A stretch of DNA of 64,000 nt, taken from positions 904,816-968,815 of the forward strand of contig CAVVAH010000008.1 in NCBI GenBank assembly GCA_963746175.1. The letters are read 5' to 3'. This document shows positions 36,067 through 44,097 of this stretch, piece after piece (position 1 is the first letter of the stretch; every line of letters begins with the position of its first letter). This DNA comes from CAVVAH01 sp963746175. GTDB taxonomy: Bacteria; Actinomycetota; Actinomycetes; JACCUZ01. The notes under the pieces are model-generated. The model saw nothing but the letters and a program-made list of their open reading frames with translations. It was not told the origin of the DNA and made no database searches. The position numbers and the translations under genes were made by a program.

Positions 36067-36384
36067 ATGACCGGGCCGGTGGCGGCCGTGCTCCGCGGGC
36101 CGCGGGCGAGGCGGCTGCGGCTGCCACCCGACGACGGCCGCGCGCGGGTCGTCGGTCGGGACCCCGGCGCCGACCTGGTGCTCACCGACCCGACCGTCTC
36201 GCGCTGGCACGCGCGGCTGGAGCGCGACGCGGCGACCGGCGAGTGGCTGCTCACGGACCTCGGGTCGACGAACGGCACCCTCGTCAACGGCTGGCGGGTC
36301 GCCGCACCCCAGTGGGTCCGGCCCGGCGACCGTCTCAGCTTCGGTCTGCACACGGTGGTGCTGTCCCGCCGCCGGCCCAGGTGA
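36067..36384 (+). CDS. Single-domain FHA protein
   Basis: A 105-aa forkhead-associated domain with little else. The phosphothreonine-binding residues are in place: GRDPGADLVL (Arg), VSRWHARLERD (Ser and His) and LGSTNGTLVNGWRV (the Asn of the TNGT motif). It should bind a phosphothreonine peptide made by a Ser/Thr kinase; no such kinase is encoded nearby. Start is ATG 36067. It is convergent with the small gene on the other strand, the two stops lying 10 nt apart within one hairpin. Confidence 0.85.
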   Translation: MTGPVAAVLRGPRARRLRLPPDDGRARVVGRDPGADLVLTDPTVSRWHARLERDAATGEWLLTDLGSTNGTLVNGWRVAAPQWVRPGDRLSFGLHTVVLSRRRPR

Positions 36385-36399
36385 CCTGCGGAGGTCACC
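36380..36399. terminator. Hairpin covering both convergent stop codons
   Basis: GGTGACC (36380-36386) and GGTCACC (36393-36399) form perfect 7-bp arms around 6 nt. The stem contains the FHA stop (36382-36384) and the opposing gene's stop (36395-36397). A plausible bidirectional terminator. Confidence 0.5.
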
Positions 36400-36667
36400 A
36401 GCTGTGGGGGTCCGGCCGTACGCCGGGACGCCCGACCGCCCGCTCGTCGGGCCCGGCACGCGGCACCGACGTGTCGTCGAGGGGCCGGCAGTCGACCGCC
36501 GGCATCGCCCGCACGTACGTCAGCCCGGCGCCGGTCGAGTAACGGACCACGACCCGCCAGCTGCCGTCGGCGCGGGAGCGGTACTGGTCCAGCAGCGCGG
36601 CCTCGCGGAACCGGCCGTCGTCGTGCGGTGCGAGGACGTGGGTGGCGGTGGCGCGGCCGGGGCGCAT
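36395..36667 (-). CDS. Conserved-looking hypothetical protein (90 aa)
   Basis: From ATG 36667 the product reads as a compact domain: THVLAPHDDGRFREAALL, then DGSWRVVVRYSTGAGLTYVRAMPA, with alternating hydrophobic residues typical of beta strands, and a Pro/Arg-rich tail. There is no signal peptide or membrane segment. I do not recognise the family, but the composition of the first 60 residues is protein-like, not the Arg/Pro/Ala noise of shadow frames. Longer versions starting near 36784 add only low-complexity sequence. Confidence 0.5.
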   Translation of the reverse strand: MRPGRATATHVLAPHDDGRFREAALLDQYRSRADGSWRVVVRYSTGAGLTYVRAMPAVDCRPLDDTSVPRAGPDERAVGRPGVRPDPHSW

Positions 36668-36850
36668 CGAGCGGGCTCCTGCCCTGCGGTGGCTGCTGGC
36701 GCAGCAGGCGGCTCGACCCCGGACGGCACGACGGTAGCGACGCGGGCCGGGTCGTGGCGACCCGGCCCTGATCGTGCGGGGCACCGGCGGCGGAGGCGAC
36801 GGAGTGCCCCGGGCGAGGTGTCCGCTTCGTCACGCTCTCACCCGTTCGGC

Positions 36851-36868
36851 GGTCAAGCGGAGGTCAAG
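36851..36868. promoter_or_regulatory. Direct repeat GGTCAAG upstream of the small HTH genes
   Basis: Two exact GGTCAAG copies begin 11 nt apart (36851 and 36862), one helical turn, 20 nt before the start at 36888. Such spacing is typical of response-regulator dimers or repressor pairs. The cognate protein is unknown. Confidence 0.4.
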
Positions 36869-36887
36869 GAACTCCGATGTTCAGACC

Positions 36888-37154
36888 ATGAGCACGAACC
36901 CCCCTTCCACGACCACGCCCTCGGCCACAACCGAGAGGCACGTCGCGACCCTGTTCACCAACAACTGGACGGATCTGCGGGTGGCCGCCGAGTACGCCGG
37001 CGTCGAGCGCTCCGAGCTCGAGCACGCGCTCGCGGTCGGCGAGGTCCGTGGCCTGACCACGCACCCCGACTCCCCCGGCGAGTGGATGGTTCCGCTCGGC
37101 GACGTCGAGGCGTGGCTGCGCCGGCGTGAGCTGACCCCGGCGGACCACGCATGA
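36888..37154 (+). CDS. Small excisionase-like HTH protein
   Basis: An 88-aa protein whose middle resembles an excisionase/MerR-type winged helix: DLRVAAEYAGVERSELEHALAVGEVRGL, ending with WMVPLGDVEAWLRRREL, in which the substrate recognition wing and the characteristic terminal helix are visible. The first 25 residues are Thr/Ser/Pro-rich and probably disordered. It overlaps the next small gene by ATGA, so both are made together. Near no integrase, a regulatory rather than recombination role is likelier. Confidence 0.6.
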   Translation: MSTNPPSTTTPSATTERHVATLFTNNWTDLRVAAEYAGVERSELEHALAVGEVRGLTTHPDSPGEWMVPLGDVEAWLRRRELTPADHA

Positions 37155-37348
37155 GGGACGTGCGGATGGACGAGCGCCCCTTGCTCTCGGTTGCCGAGGC
37201 CGCGACGTACGCGCGGGTGAGCACCGCCGTCCTCGCCGGTCTGCCCGTCGTGATGACCGACCCGTGGTCCTCGTCCGGGTCGCTCGTCGAGCGCCGCGCG
37301 GTCGACGCCTGGTGGCGCGAGCACGTGCTGGCCCGCCCCGTCGCCTGA
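37151..37348 (+). CDS. Second small HTH-like protein, coupled to the first
   Basis: A 65-aa protein with the same layout as the gene before: LLSVAEAATYARVSTAVLAGLPVVM matches an excisionase-type first helix-turn-helix, and ERRAVDAWWREHVL its last helix. The start ATG shares bases with the preceding stop. The pair might have arisen by duplication and could form a heterodimer; this is inference. The response-regulator gene follows 63 nt later. Confidence 0.55.
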   Translation: MRDVRMDERPLLSVAEAATYARVSTAVLAGLPVVMTDPWSSSGSLVERRAVDAWWREHVLARPVA

Positions 37349-37411
37349 CGGGCGCACAGCGCCGGACCGGACGGACCGACCCGGACCGACCCGGACCGTC
37401 ATGATGTGCCG

Positions 37412-38077
37412 GTGAGCGGACGCGTCCTGGTGGTCGAGGACGACCACGGCCTCCGGGACGTGGTCGCCCGCGGCCTGCGGGTCGCCGGCTTCGAGGTGAC
37501 GACGGCCGCCGACGGGACCGGGGCTCTGCGTACCGCCGCGGCAGCGAGGTTCGACGCGGTCGTCCTCGACATCGGGCTGCCCGACGGCGACGGGCGCGAC
37601 GTCTGCCAGGCGATGCGCGCCGCCGGCACGACCGCGCCGGTCGTCTTCCTCACCGCCAGGGACGGCCTCACCGACCGGCTGTCCGGCTTCGCAGCCGGCG
37701 GCGACGACTACCTGGCCAAGCCGTTCCACCTCGCCGAGCTGGTGGCGCGGCTGCAGGTCGCCGTCCGGCGGGGAGGCGAGACGGCGGGTACGGGCAGCGG
37801 TGACGTGCGCGTCGACCCGGCCAGCCACGACCTCACCGGCCCGGGCGGCTCGGTGCCGCTGTCGCCCACCGAGCTCCGGCTGCTGGCGCGGCTGCTGGCC
37901 GAGCCGCGCGCCGTCGTACGCCGGTCCGAGCTCGTGGCCGCGGCCTGGGCGCACGGCTCGATCGTCGCCGACAACACCCTCGACCAGTACGTCGCCAAGC
38001 TGCGCCGCAAGCTCGTCGAGGTCGGCACCGAGCAGACGATCGTCACGGTGCGCGGCGTCGGATATCGCGTGTCGTGA
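37412..38077 (+). CDS. OmpR/PhoB-family response regulator
   Basis: A 221-aa two-component regulator. The receiver domain has the acidic pair (VVEDD), phospho-acceptor Asp53 in AVVLDIGLPDGDG, Thr in VFLTA and Lys in YLAKPFH. The winged-helix effector domain ends with RRSELVAAAW, TLDQYVAKLRRKL and VTVRGVGYRVS. GTG 37412 lies about 6 nt after a CATGAT box (37400-37405), so it may be leaderless; GTG 37406 is also possible. The stop overlaps the kinase start (GTGA), a classic coupled pair. Confidence 0.9.
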   Translation: MSGRVLVVEDDHGLRDVVARGLRVAGFEVTTAADGTGALRTAAAARFDAVVLDIGLPDGDGRDVCQAMRAAGTTAPVVFLTARDGLTDRLSGFAAGGDDYLAKPFHLAELVARLQVAVRRGGETAGTGSGDVRVDPASHDLTGPGGSVPLSPTELRLLARLLAEPRAVVRRSELVAAAWAHGSIVADNTLDQYVAKLRRKLVEVGTEQTIVTVRGVGYRVS

Positions 38078-39402
38078 GGGCTCCCCGGGCACTGCGCACC
38101 CGGCTCGCCCTGGTCGCTCTCGTGAGCACCGGGGCGTGGGTCATCGTCCTGACCACGCTGTTCAACGTGCTGCTCGGCGTGCAGCTGGGCCGGCAGGCCG
38201 ACAGCGTCCTGCGCACCCGCGCGGCGGCGGTCGCCAGCACCGTCTCGGTGGACGCGACAGGCGCGATCACCGTGCGCGAGCCGCCCAACGACGAGGCCCT
38301 GGACGCCGGGGTCTGGGTGTTCGACGGCCTCACCGCCGTCGAGAAGCCGCGCGCCTCGGCAGCCGCGGCGGCGCAGGCGCGGCGCCTGACGAGGTCGGAC
38401 GGACCGCGGTTCGTCGACGTCAATGACGGACCCGCCGTACGGCTCTACGTACGCCCGGTCCGGCACGACGGGCAGCGGGTGGGCGCCATCGTGGTGGAGA
38501 CCAGCCTCGAGCCGTACGGGAGCACGACCCGCACCGCGCTGGCCGGGTCGGCCCTGCTGGCGCTCTTCGTCCTCGGCGGCGCCTTCGCCGCCACCCGGCA
38601 GGTCGTGCGCCGCGCGCTCGACCCGGTCTCGGAGATGGCCGACCAGGCCGCCCGGTGGAGTGCGAGCGACGTCGCCCAGCGCTTCGGCGACGCGCCGCGG
38701 CCGGAGGAGCTGCGTCACCTCGCCGGGAGCCTGGACGCCGTCCTCGACCGGATCAGTGCGGTGCTCCGGCACGAGCAGCAGCTCGCGGCGGAGATCTCGC
38801 ACGAGCTGCGCACCCCCCTGGCCGTCATCGCCACCGAGGCCGAGCTGCTCGAGTCGTCGCCGCGCGACGAGGAGGAGCGACGACGCGGCCACCGGGTGAT
38901 CGCCGAGACGGCGACGCGGATGGCCAGCCTGCTCGACGACCTGCTCGCGCAGGCCGCGCAGGCCGTCACCGAGGCCCCCGGCAGCTGCCAGGTCGGCCCG
39001 GTCGTCGATGACGTCCTGTCCACGCTCGGCGCGCCAGGGCTGACGCACGACGTCGACGTCCCGCCGGCCCTCGAGGCCGGCGTCACCGCCGACGTCCTCG
39101 CGCGCGTCCTCACGCCGCTGGTGGCGAACGCCGCCCGGTACGCCGGGACGCGGATCTCGGTGACCGCGGAGCGCGTCGGGCCGGCCGTCCGGGTGCACGT
39201 GTCCGACGACGGGCCGGGTGTGCCGCACGACTTCCGCCACGTCGTCTTCGAACCCGGCCGACGTGCCGACCCGGACGACGGCCACGCGGGTGCCGGGCTG
39301 GGGCTGGCCCTGGCGCGCCGGCTGGCCCGCGCCGCGGGCGGGGACATCTCCCTCCACGGCGACGCAGGGTCCGAGTTCCTGGTCGTCCTGCCGCCTGCCT
39401 GA
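38074..39402 (+). CDS. Sensor histidine kinase
   Basis: A 442-aa kinase. Two membrane helices (ALVALVSTGAWVIVLTTLFNVLL and ALAGSALLALFVLGGAFAA) flank an external sensor of about 120 residues, then a HAMP linker, the DHp helix with phospho-acceptor His243 in ISHELRTPLAVIA, and the ATPase domain with N-box (VANAARYAG), G1 (VSDDGPGVP) and G2 (GAGLGLALARRL). It phosphorylates the response regulator encoded just upstream. The signal is unknown. Confidence 0.9.
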   Translation: MRAPRALRTRLALVALVSTGAWVIVLTTLFNVLLGVQLGRQADSVLRTRAAAVASTVSVDATGAITVREPPNDEALDAGVWVFDGLTAVEKPRASAAAAAQARRLTRSDGPRFVDVNDGPAVRLYVRPVRHDGQRVGAIVVETSLEPYGSTTRTALAGSALLALFVLGGAFAATRQVVRRALDPVSEMADQAARWSASDVAQRFGDAPRPEELRHLAGSLDAVLDRISAVLRHEQQLAAEISHELRTPLAVIATEAELLESSPRDEEERRRGHRVIAETATRMASLLDDLLAQAAQAVTEAPGSCQVGPVVDDVLSTLGAPGLTHDVDVPPALEAGVTADVLARVLTPLVANAARYAGTRISVTAERVGPAVRVHVSDDGPGVPHDFRHVVFEPGRRADPDDGHAGAGLGLALARRLARAAGGDISLHGDAGSEFLVVLPPA

Positions 39403-39429
39403 CGCGTCGCGGAGCGGGCGGCAGCGACG

Positions 39430-40227
39430 TCAGGACGCTTGCGGCTCCGTGCGGTCCACGCGGGTCGCGGTCAAGTAGCCGACCAGCACGAGGATCGCGC
39501 CCAGGAACGACGCGCTGGTGCCGGTCGTGCCGAGTCCGAGGCCACCGTGCTTGTGCGACTGCGACATCAGGTCGCCGATCGAGGCGCCCAGCGGCCGGGT
39601 GAGGATGTACGCCAGCCAGAAGCACAGCACGGCGTCGGCCTTGAAGCCGAGGTGGGCGATGGTCACCAGCGCGATCGCGGCGGCGAACAGGAGGACGGAG
39701 ACGCCGTAGCCGAGGTCGAACTGCTCGCCGACCAGGTCGCCCGCAGCGGTGCCGAGGGCGAACGTGAACAGGATCGCCACCCAGTACCAGCTCTCGCGGC
39801 GTGTGGTGACGATCGTGTGGATCGACAGGGTGCGCTCACTGCGGTACCAGAGCGCGAACGTCACGGCGAGCAGCACGGCGAACACGGCGGTGCTCAGCGG
39901 CAAGGGCACACCGAACCGGTCGGTGAGGTTGTCGGTGATGAGCGTGCCGACCACGCTGATGAACACGACGACGGCCCAGTAGACAGGGGCGACGTAGCTG
40001 CGGGTGCGGAACTGCACGACCAGCAGGACGACGGTCGCGACGGTCATCACCACGGTCGTCCAGGTCAGACCGAAGCCGAGCGTCTCGTTCAGGTAGTCCG
40101 CCGCGGTCTCGCCGACCGTCGTGGCAAGGATCTTGATCACCCAGAAGAAGAGGGTGATCTCGGGGACCTTGTTCAGCATCGTCCGGGCGACGTCACGCCG
40201 GGTTCTCAGGGCCTTCTCACTCGTCAT
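39430..40227 (-). CDS. COG4705-type integral membrane protein
   Basis: A 265-aa protein with about eight hydrophobic segments and the family opening LNKVPEITLFFWVIKILATTVGETAADYL. Repeated Gly/Thr-Asp-x-x motifs (GETAADYL, GTLITDNL, GTAAGDLV, GASIGDLM) occur at the start or end of helices, suggesting an internal repeat. The function is unknown; family members often sit beside two-component systems in soil bacteria, as here, where the gene is convergent with the kinase. The start ATG 40227 is favoured by composition; no clear ribosome site is visible. Confidence 0.8.
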   Translation of the reverse strand: MTSEKALRTRRDVARTMLNKVPEITLFFWVIKILATTVGETAADYLNETLGFGLTWTTVVMTVATVVLLVVQFRTRSYVAPVYWAVVVFISVVGTLITDNLTDRFGVPLPLSTAVFAVLLAVTFALWYRSERTLSIHTIVTTRRESWYWVAILFTFALGTAAGDLVGEQFDLGYGVSVLLFAAAIALVTIAHLGFKADAVLCFWLAYILTRPLGASIGDLMSQSHKHGGLGLGTTGTSASFLGAILVLVGYLTATRVDRTEPQAS

Positions 40228-40283
40228 GTCGTGCACCGTGCCGGTCAGCACCTGAACACGACCTGACCACCGACCACGGGTCG

Positions 40284-41537
40284 TCAGGAGCTCCTGGCAC
40301 GCAGGCTGCGCACCAGGAGGACGGCCGCGACGAGCTGGGTCAGCCCGACGACGGCGACGAGGGCGGGCACCGAGCGTGAGTACAGCGCGCCGGCGACCCC
40401 GCCCCCGACGACGGCCGCCGCGCCCTGGATCGCGGCGAACACGCCGTACGCCGTGGCCCGCCGCGGTGCCGCGACGAGGTCGGCCACCAGTGCCTTGACG
40501 GTGGAGTCCTGCACGCCGGCAGCCGCGCCCCAGGCGAGGACTCCCACCACGACGACCCACAGCCGGTCGGTGAACACGAGCGCGGGCACCGCGGTGACCA
40601 GCAGCGGCAGGCAGACCAGCACCCGGCCCTGCCAGCGGTCGTAGGCGAAGCCGGTGAGCAGCGCGGCCACGGCCTCGGCCGCCATCGCGGCGGCGTAGAC
40701 GACCGGGACACCGGCGGTCGGGACCAGGTCCTCGGTGGCCAGGTGGTAGCCGATCAGGCCGAAGGTCACCAGCCCGGCCGTGGTGGCGCCGGCCGAGAAC
40801 GCGAAGAGGAAGAAGCGTCGCGGCAGGTCGGCACCGACGACCGCCGCGACCACTCCCGGCGGCCCCGCCTCGTCGACGGTCACCGCGAGACCGCGGTCGA
40901 GTACTGCGGGGTCGGGCACCCGGTGGCGGATCAGCATCAGCAGCGCCAGCGCGACGGCGCCCGGGATCGCCAGCGCCAGCATCGCCGGCCAGATGGCACC
41001 GCTGACCGCGACGACGGCCGCGACGGCGAGCGGGCCGGCGAGAGCCCCGACCTGGTCCAAGGCCTTGTGCACGGCGAAGCCACGACCGAGACCCACGGCG
41101 CCGGCCGCGTGCGCGAGCAGCGCGGACTTCGACGGGCTGCGGACCGCCTTGCCGGAGCGCTCCGCGAGGATCAGCACCACGGCAAGTGAGAGCCCTGCGG
41201 CGCCGACGAACGGTGTGACGGCGAGCAGGGGGACGCAGACCGCGGTGAGGCCGTAGCCGACCAGGGTCAGCGACCAGTAGCGACCGGTCCGGTCCGCCAG
41301 CGGTCCGAAGGCCAGCCGCAGCACCAGCGCCGCGGCCTCGCCCGCACCCGTCACCAGGCCGACCACGAACGCCGATGCGCCGAGCCCCGCGAGCAGCGGC
41401 CCGTACACCGACCGGGCGCCCTCGTAGACCATGTCGGCCGCGAGGCTGACGACCCCGAACCCGACGACCACCCGCCACGCCGACCACACCGGCGCGCTGC
41501 GCTCGCTGTCCCTGGTGGGTCCCGGGCCGCTGTCCAT
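40284..41537 (-). CDS. Major facilitator superfamily transporter
   Basis: A 417-aa permease with 12 predicted membrane helices. The MFS signature between helices 2 and 3 reads GPLADRTGRYWSL, with the mirror motif AYDRWQGRVL between helices 8 and 9. It has SVYGPLLAGLGASAF at helix 1-2 and lacks a large central loop, like drug-efflux and sugar-exporter groups. The substrate is not predictable. ATG 41537 follows a short intergenic region facing the divergent molybdoenzyme gene, so the two may share control (inference). Confidence 0.8.
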   Translation of the reverse strand: MDSGPGPTRDSERSAPVWSAWRVVVGFGVVSLAADMVYEGARSVYGPLLAGLGASAFVVGLVTGAGEAAALVLRLAFGPLADRTGRYWSLTLVGYGLTAVCVPLLAVTPFVGAAGLSLAVVLILAERSGKAVRSPSKSALLAHAAGAVGLGRGFAVHKALDQVGALAGPLAVAAVVAVSGAIWPAMLALAIPGAVALALLMLIRHRVPDPAVLDRGLAVTVDEAGPPGVVAAVVGADLPRRFFLFAFSAGATTAGLVTFGLIGYHLATEDLVPTAGVPVVYAAAMAAEAVAALLTGFAYDRWQGRVLVCLPLLVTAVPALVFTDRLWVVVVGVLAWGAAAGVQDSTVKALVADLVAAPRRATAYGVFAAIQGAAAVVGGGVAGALYSRSVPALVAVVGLTQLVAAVLLVRSLRARSS

Positions 41538-41636
41538 CGATCCGGGATCCTCGCACCCCGCGCCGGCATGTCACTACCGGGGTGAAACCGGTCACAACGG
41601 CAATCCGGAGGACCGTCCGGTGGAGAACCCCTCCCC

Positions 41637-43211
41637 GTGACCGACACCGGGCAGGCCGACACCGCGAGGCCGGCACCGGACCGTCCTGCCCCGGTGCGAG
41701 CACCTGCCTGGCTCGGTGCACTCTGCGGTCTGCTGGCCGCACTGGCCGCCCTCGCGGTCGCGGAGCTCGCCGCCACTCTCGTGCGTGCCCAGGCGTCGCC
41801 GGTGATCGCGGTCGGAGGCAGCGTCATCGACGCCACCCCGACGCCGCTGAAGGAGTTCGCGGTCCGCGAGTTCGGCAACAACGACAAGCCCGTCCTGATC
41901 GGATCCATCCTCGCCGTGCTCGTCGTGCTTGCCCTCGTCACTGGCGCCCTCGCCGTCCGGCATCGCGTCGTCGGGCTCGTCGGCGTCGCGGTGCTCGGAC
42001 TCGTCGGCGCCGCAGCAGCAGCGACGCGACCCGACGCGCAGCCACTGGACCCGTTCCCGTCGTTGGTCGGTGCCGTCGTCGGCGCGATGGCGCTCATCCT
42101 GCTGCTGCGGCCGCTGTCCGGCTCGCAGCCGGTGGCGATCGACGTACGCCGCCGGCAGCTGATCGTCACGGGGCTGTGGGTCGCGGCCGGGTCCCTCGCC
42201 GCCGGCACCGTCGGCCGGCTCGTCAACTCCCGCCGCGGTGACGTCTCCGCGTCCCGCGCCGCGGTCGACCTCCCGGTGCCGGCCAGCGCGGCGAAGCCGG
42301 TCCCGGCCGGCGCCGAGCTGAAGCTCGACGGCCTGAGCCGCTTCGTCACGCCCAACAAGGACTTCTACCGGGTCGACACCGCACTCGTGGTGCCGCAGGT
42401 GGCCACCGAGGGGTGGACGCTCAAGGTCCACGGGATGGTCGACAAGGAGATCGAGCTGGACTTCGACCAGCTCCTGCAGCGCGACCTCGTCGAGCGCGAC
42501 ATCACCCTCACCTGCGTCTCCAACGAGGTCGGCGGCAAGTACGCCGGCAACGCGCGCTGGCTCGGCGCGCTGCTCGCGCCGCTGCTCGCGGAGGTCGGCG
42601 TCCACGACGGCGCCGACATGGTGCTCAGCCGGTCCACCGACGGCATGACCATCGGCACTCCTACCGCGGTCGTCATGGACGGACGCGACGCGATGCTGGC
42701 GGTCGGCATGAACGGCCAGCCGCTGCCCGCCGAGCACGGATTTCCGGTTCGCATGGTCGTGCCCGGCCTGTACGGCTACGTGTCGGCCACCAAGTGGCTC
42801 GTCGACATCGAGCTCACGCGGTTCGACAAGGAGACCCCGTACTGGACCGAGCGCGGCTGGGCACCCAAGGCGCCGATCAAGGTCATGTCGCGCATCGACA
42901 CACCGAAGCCGTTCGCGCGGCTGCAGACCGGCAAGGTCGCCGTCGCCGGCGTCGCGTGGGCCCAGCACCGCGGCATCGACAAGGTCGAGGTACGTGTCGA
43001 CGGCGGGCGATGGTCGACGGCGCGGCTGGCCGACGTCCCCTCGGCCGACACCTGGCGGCAGTGGGTCTGGGAGTGGGACGCGACCTCCGGCCCGCACGAC
43101 ATCGAGGTGCGTGCCACCGACAGCACCGGCGCCACCCAGCCCGAGAAACGGGCTGCCCCGTTCCCGTCCGGCGCGACCGGATGGCACTCGACCGCAGTGA
43201 CGGTCGGCTGA
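41637..43211 (+). CDS. Membrane-anchored sulfite-oxidase-fold molybdopterin oxidoreductase
   Basis: A 524-aa protein. The first 190 residues make about five membrane helices (for example WLGALCGLLAALAALAVAEL and PVLIGSILAVLVVLALVTGA). Next comes a SUOX-fold catalytic domain with the molybdenum-coordinating Cys in DITLTCVSNEVGGKYAGNARW, and RMVVPGLYGYVSATKWLVDIEL near the active site. The C-terminal Ig-like dimerisation domain ends in GWHSTAVTVG. The catalytic domain should face outside. Substrate is uncertain: sulfite, or protein methionine sulfoxide as in MsrP, are the obvious candidates. It needs the Mo cofactor made by the moa/moe genes of the same window. The fasciclin lipoprotein gene follows. 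Confidence 0.85.
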   Translation: MTDTGQADTARPAPDRPAPVRAPAWLGALCGLLAALAALAVAELAATLVRAQASPVIAVGGSVIDATPTPLKEFAVREFGNNDKPVLIGSILAVLVVLALVTGALAVRHRVVGLVGVAVLGLVGAAAAATRPDAQPLDPFPSLVGAVVGAMALILLLRPLSGSQPVAIDVRRRQLIVTGLWVAAGSLAAGTVGRLVNSRRGDVSASRAAVDLPVPASAAKPVPAGAELKLDGLSRFVTPNKDFYRVDTALVVPQVATEGWTLKVHGMVDKEIELDFDQLLQRDLVERDITLTCVSNEVGGKYAGNARWLGALLAPLLAEVGVHDGADMVLSRSTDGMTIGTPTAVVMDGRDAMLAVGMNGQPLPAEHGFPVRMVVPGLYGYVSATKWLVDIELTRFDKETPYWTERGWAPKAPIKVMSRIDTPKPFARLQTGKVAVAGVAWAQHRGIDKVEVRVDGGRWSTARLADVPSADTWRQWVWEWDATSGPHDIEVRATDSTGATQPEKRAAPFPSGATGWHSTAVTVG

Positions 43212-43277
43212 ACCCGACTGCTCCGGCAGCCGGTCGACGAACTCCCCTGCGACACCCCACCCGAAAGTGAGAACCAC

Positions 43278-43931
43278 ATGAAGGTCCGCTCCCACCGTTC
43301 CGTCGCCCTTGCGGCGACGGGTCTCGTGCTCGCCCTGCCGGCTCTCGCTGCCTGTGGCGGCAGCAGTGACACCACTGCTGCCACGAAGTCGTCCGCCAGC
43401 AGCTCCCCGGCGGAGAGCACTCCGATGGAGAGCTCGGACGCCGCGACGACCGGCACCGAGCCCTTCGGCGCCGGCTGCGCCTCGGTGCCCGCCAGCGGCT
43501 CCGGCAGCTTCGACGGCATGGCCGCCGACCCGGTCGCCACGGCCGCCTCGCACAACCCGCTGCTGTCGACCCTCGTCACCGCGGTCGGCGAGGCCAAGCT
43601 CGGCGACACCCTGAACAGCGCCCAGGACATCACGGTGTTCGCGCCGACCAACGACGCGTTCGAGGCGATGGACCAGGCCACCCTCAAGAAGGCCATGGGT
43701 GACCCGACCGGCCTGCTCAAGACCGTGCTCACCTACCACGTCGTCCCCGGCAAGCTCACCCCCGAGCAGCTCGCCGGCACCCACAAGACGCTGCAGGGCG
43801 ACTCGCTGACCGTCGAGGGCAGCGGCGAGGACTTCACCGTGGACGGCGGCGCCAAGGTCGTCTGCGGCAACGTGCAGACCGCCAACGCCACCGTCTACAT
43901 CATCGACGGGGTACTCGCACCGAAGATGTGA
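43278..43931 (+). CDS. Fasciclin-domain lipoprotein
   Basis: A 217-aa lipoprotein: signal peptide with lipobox LAAC, then about 45 residues rich in Ser/Ala/Thr, and one FAS1 domain. The conserved H1 box is DITVFAPTNDAFEAM and the H2 box TVYIIDGVLAPKM; LTYHVVPGKLTPEQL lies between. Two Cys (FGAGCASV and KVVCGNV) may form a disulfide. FAS1 proteins mediate adhesion or bind partner proteins; this pair of a SUOX-like membrane protein and a FAS1 lipoprotein recurs in actinobacteria, hinting at a functional complex (inference). Cotranscribed with the oxidoreductase 66 nt upstream. Confidence 0.9.
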   Translation: MKVRSHRSVALAATGLVLALPALAACGGSSDTTAATKSSASSSPAESTPMESSDAATTGTEPFGAGCASVPASGSGSFDGMAADPVATAASHNPLLSTLVTAVGEAKLGDTLNSAQDITVFAPTNDAFEAMDQATLKKAMGDPTGLLKTVLTYHVVPGKLTPEQLAGTHKTLQGDSLTVEGSGEDFTVDGGAKVVCGNVQTANATVYIIDGVLAPKM

Positions 43932-43960
43932 CCCACCGCACGACCAGCATCCGCACGACC

Positions 43961-43992
43961 CGGCAGCCCCGGTCCTCGGACCGGGGCTGCCG
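43961..43992 (+). terminator. Strong hairpin terminator after the fasciclin gene
   Basis: Perfect 15-bp arms (CGGCAGCCCCGGTCC and its complement) separated by TC, 29 nt after the stop. Followed by CGTCGTTG rather than a T-run, as usual for this high GC. Confidence 0.75.
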
Positions 43993-44097
43993 CCCGTCGT
44001 TGACACGTTGCGAAAGGCTTCGGCGTGCCGCATCATTGGCACTCGACAGCCAGGAGTGCCAGCGGGTCGCCGGCACGTGCACGCAGGAGGACCCCCG

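Noticed and set aside
39430..41742. A 770-aa minus-strand protein spanning the MFS gene
   Set aside because: Its first 500 residues are an Arg/Gly shadow of the MFS permease in another frame; only the last 265 codons, starting at 40227, are coding.
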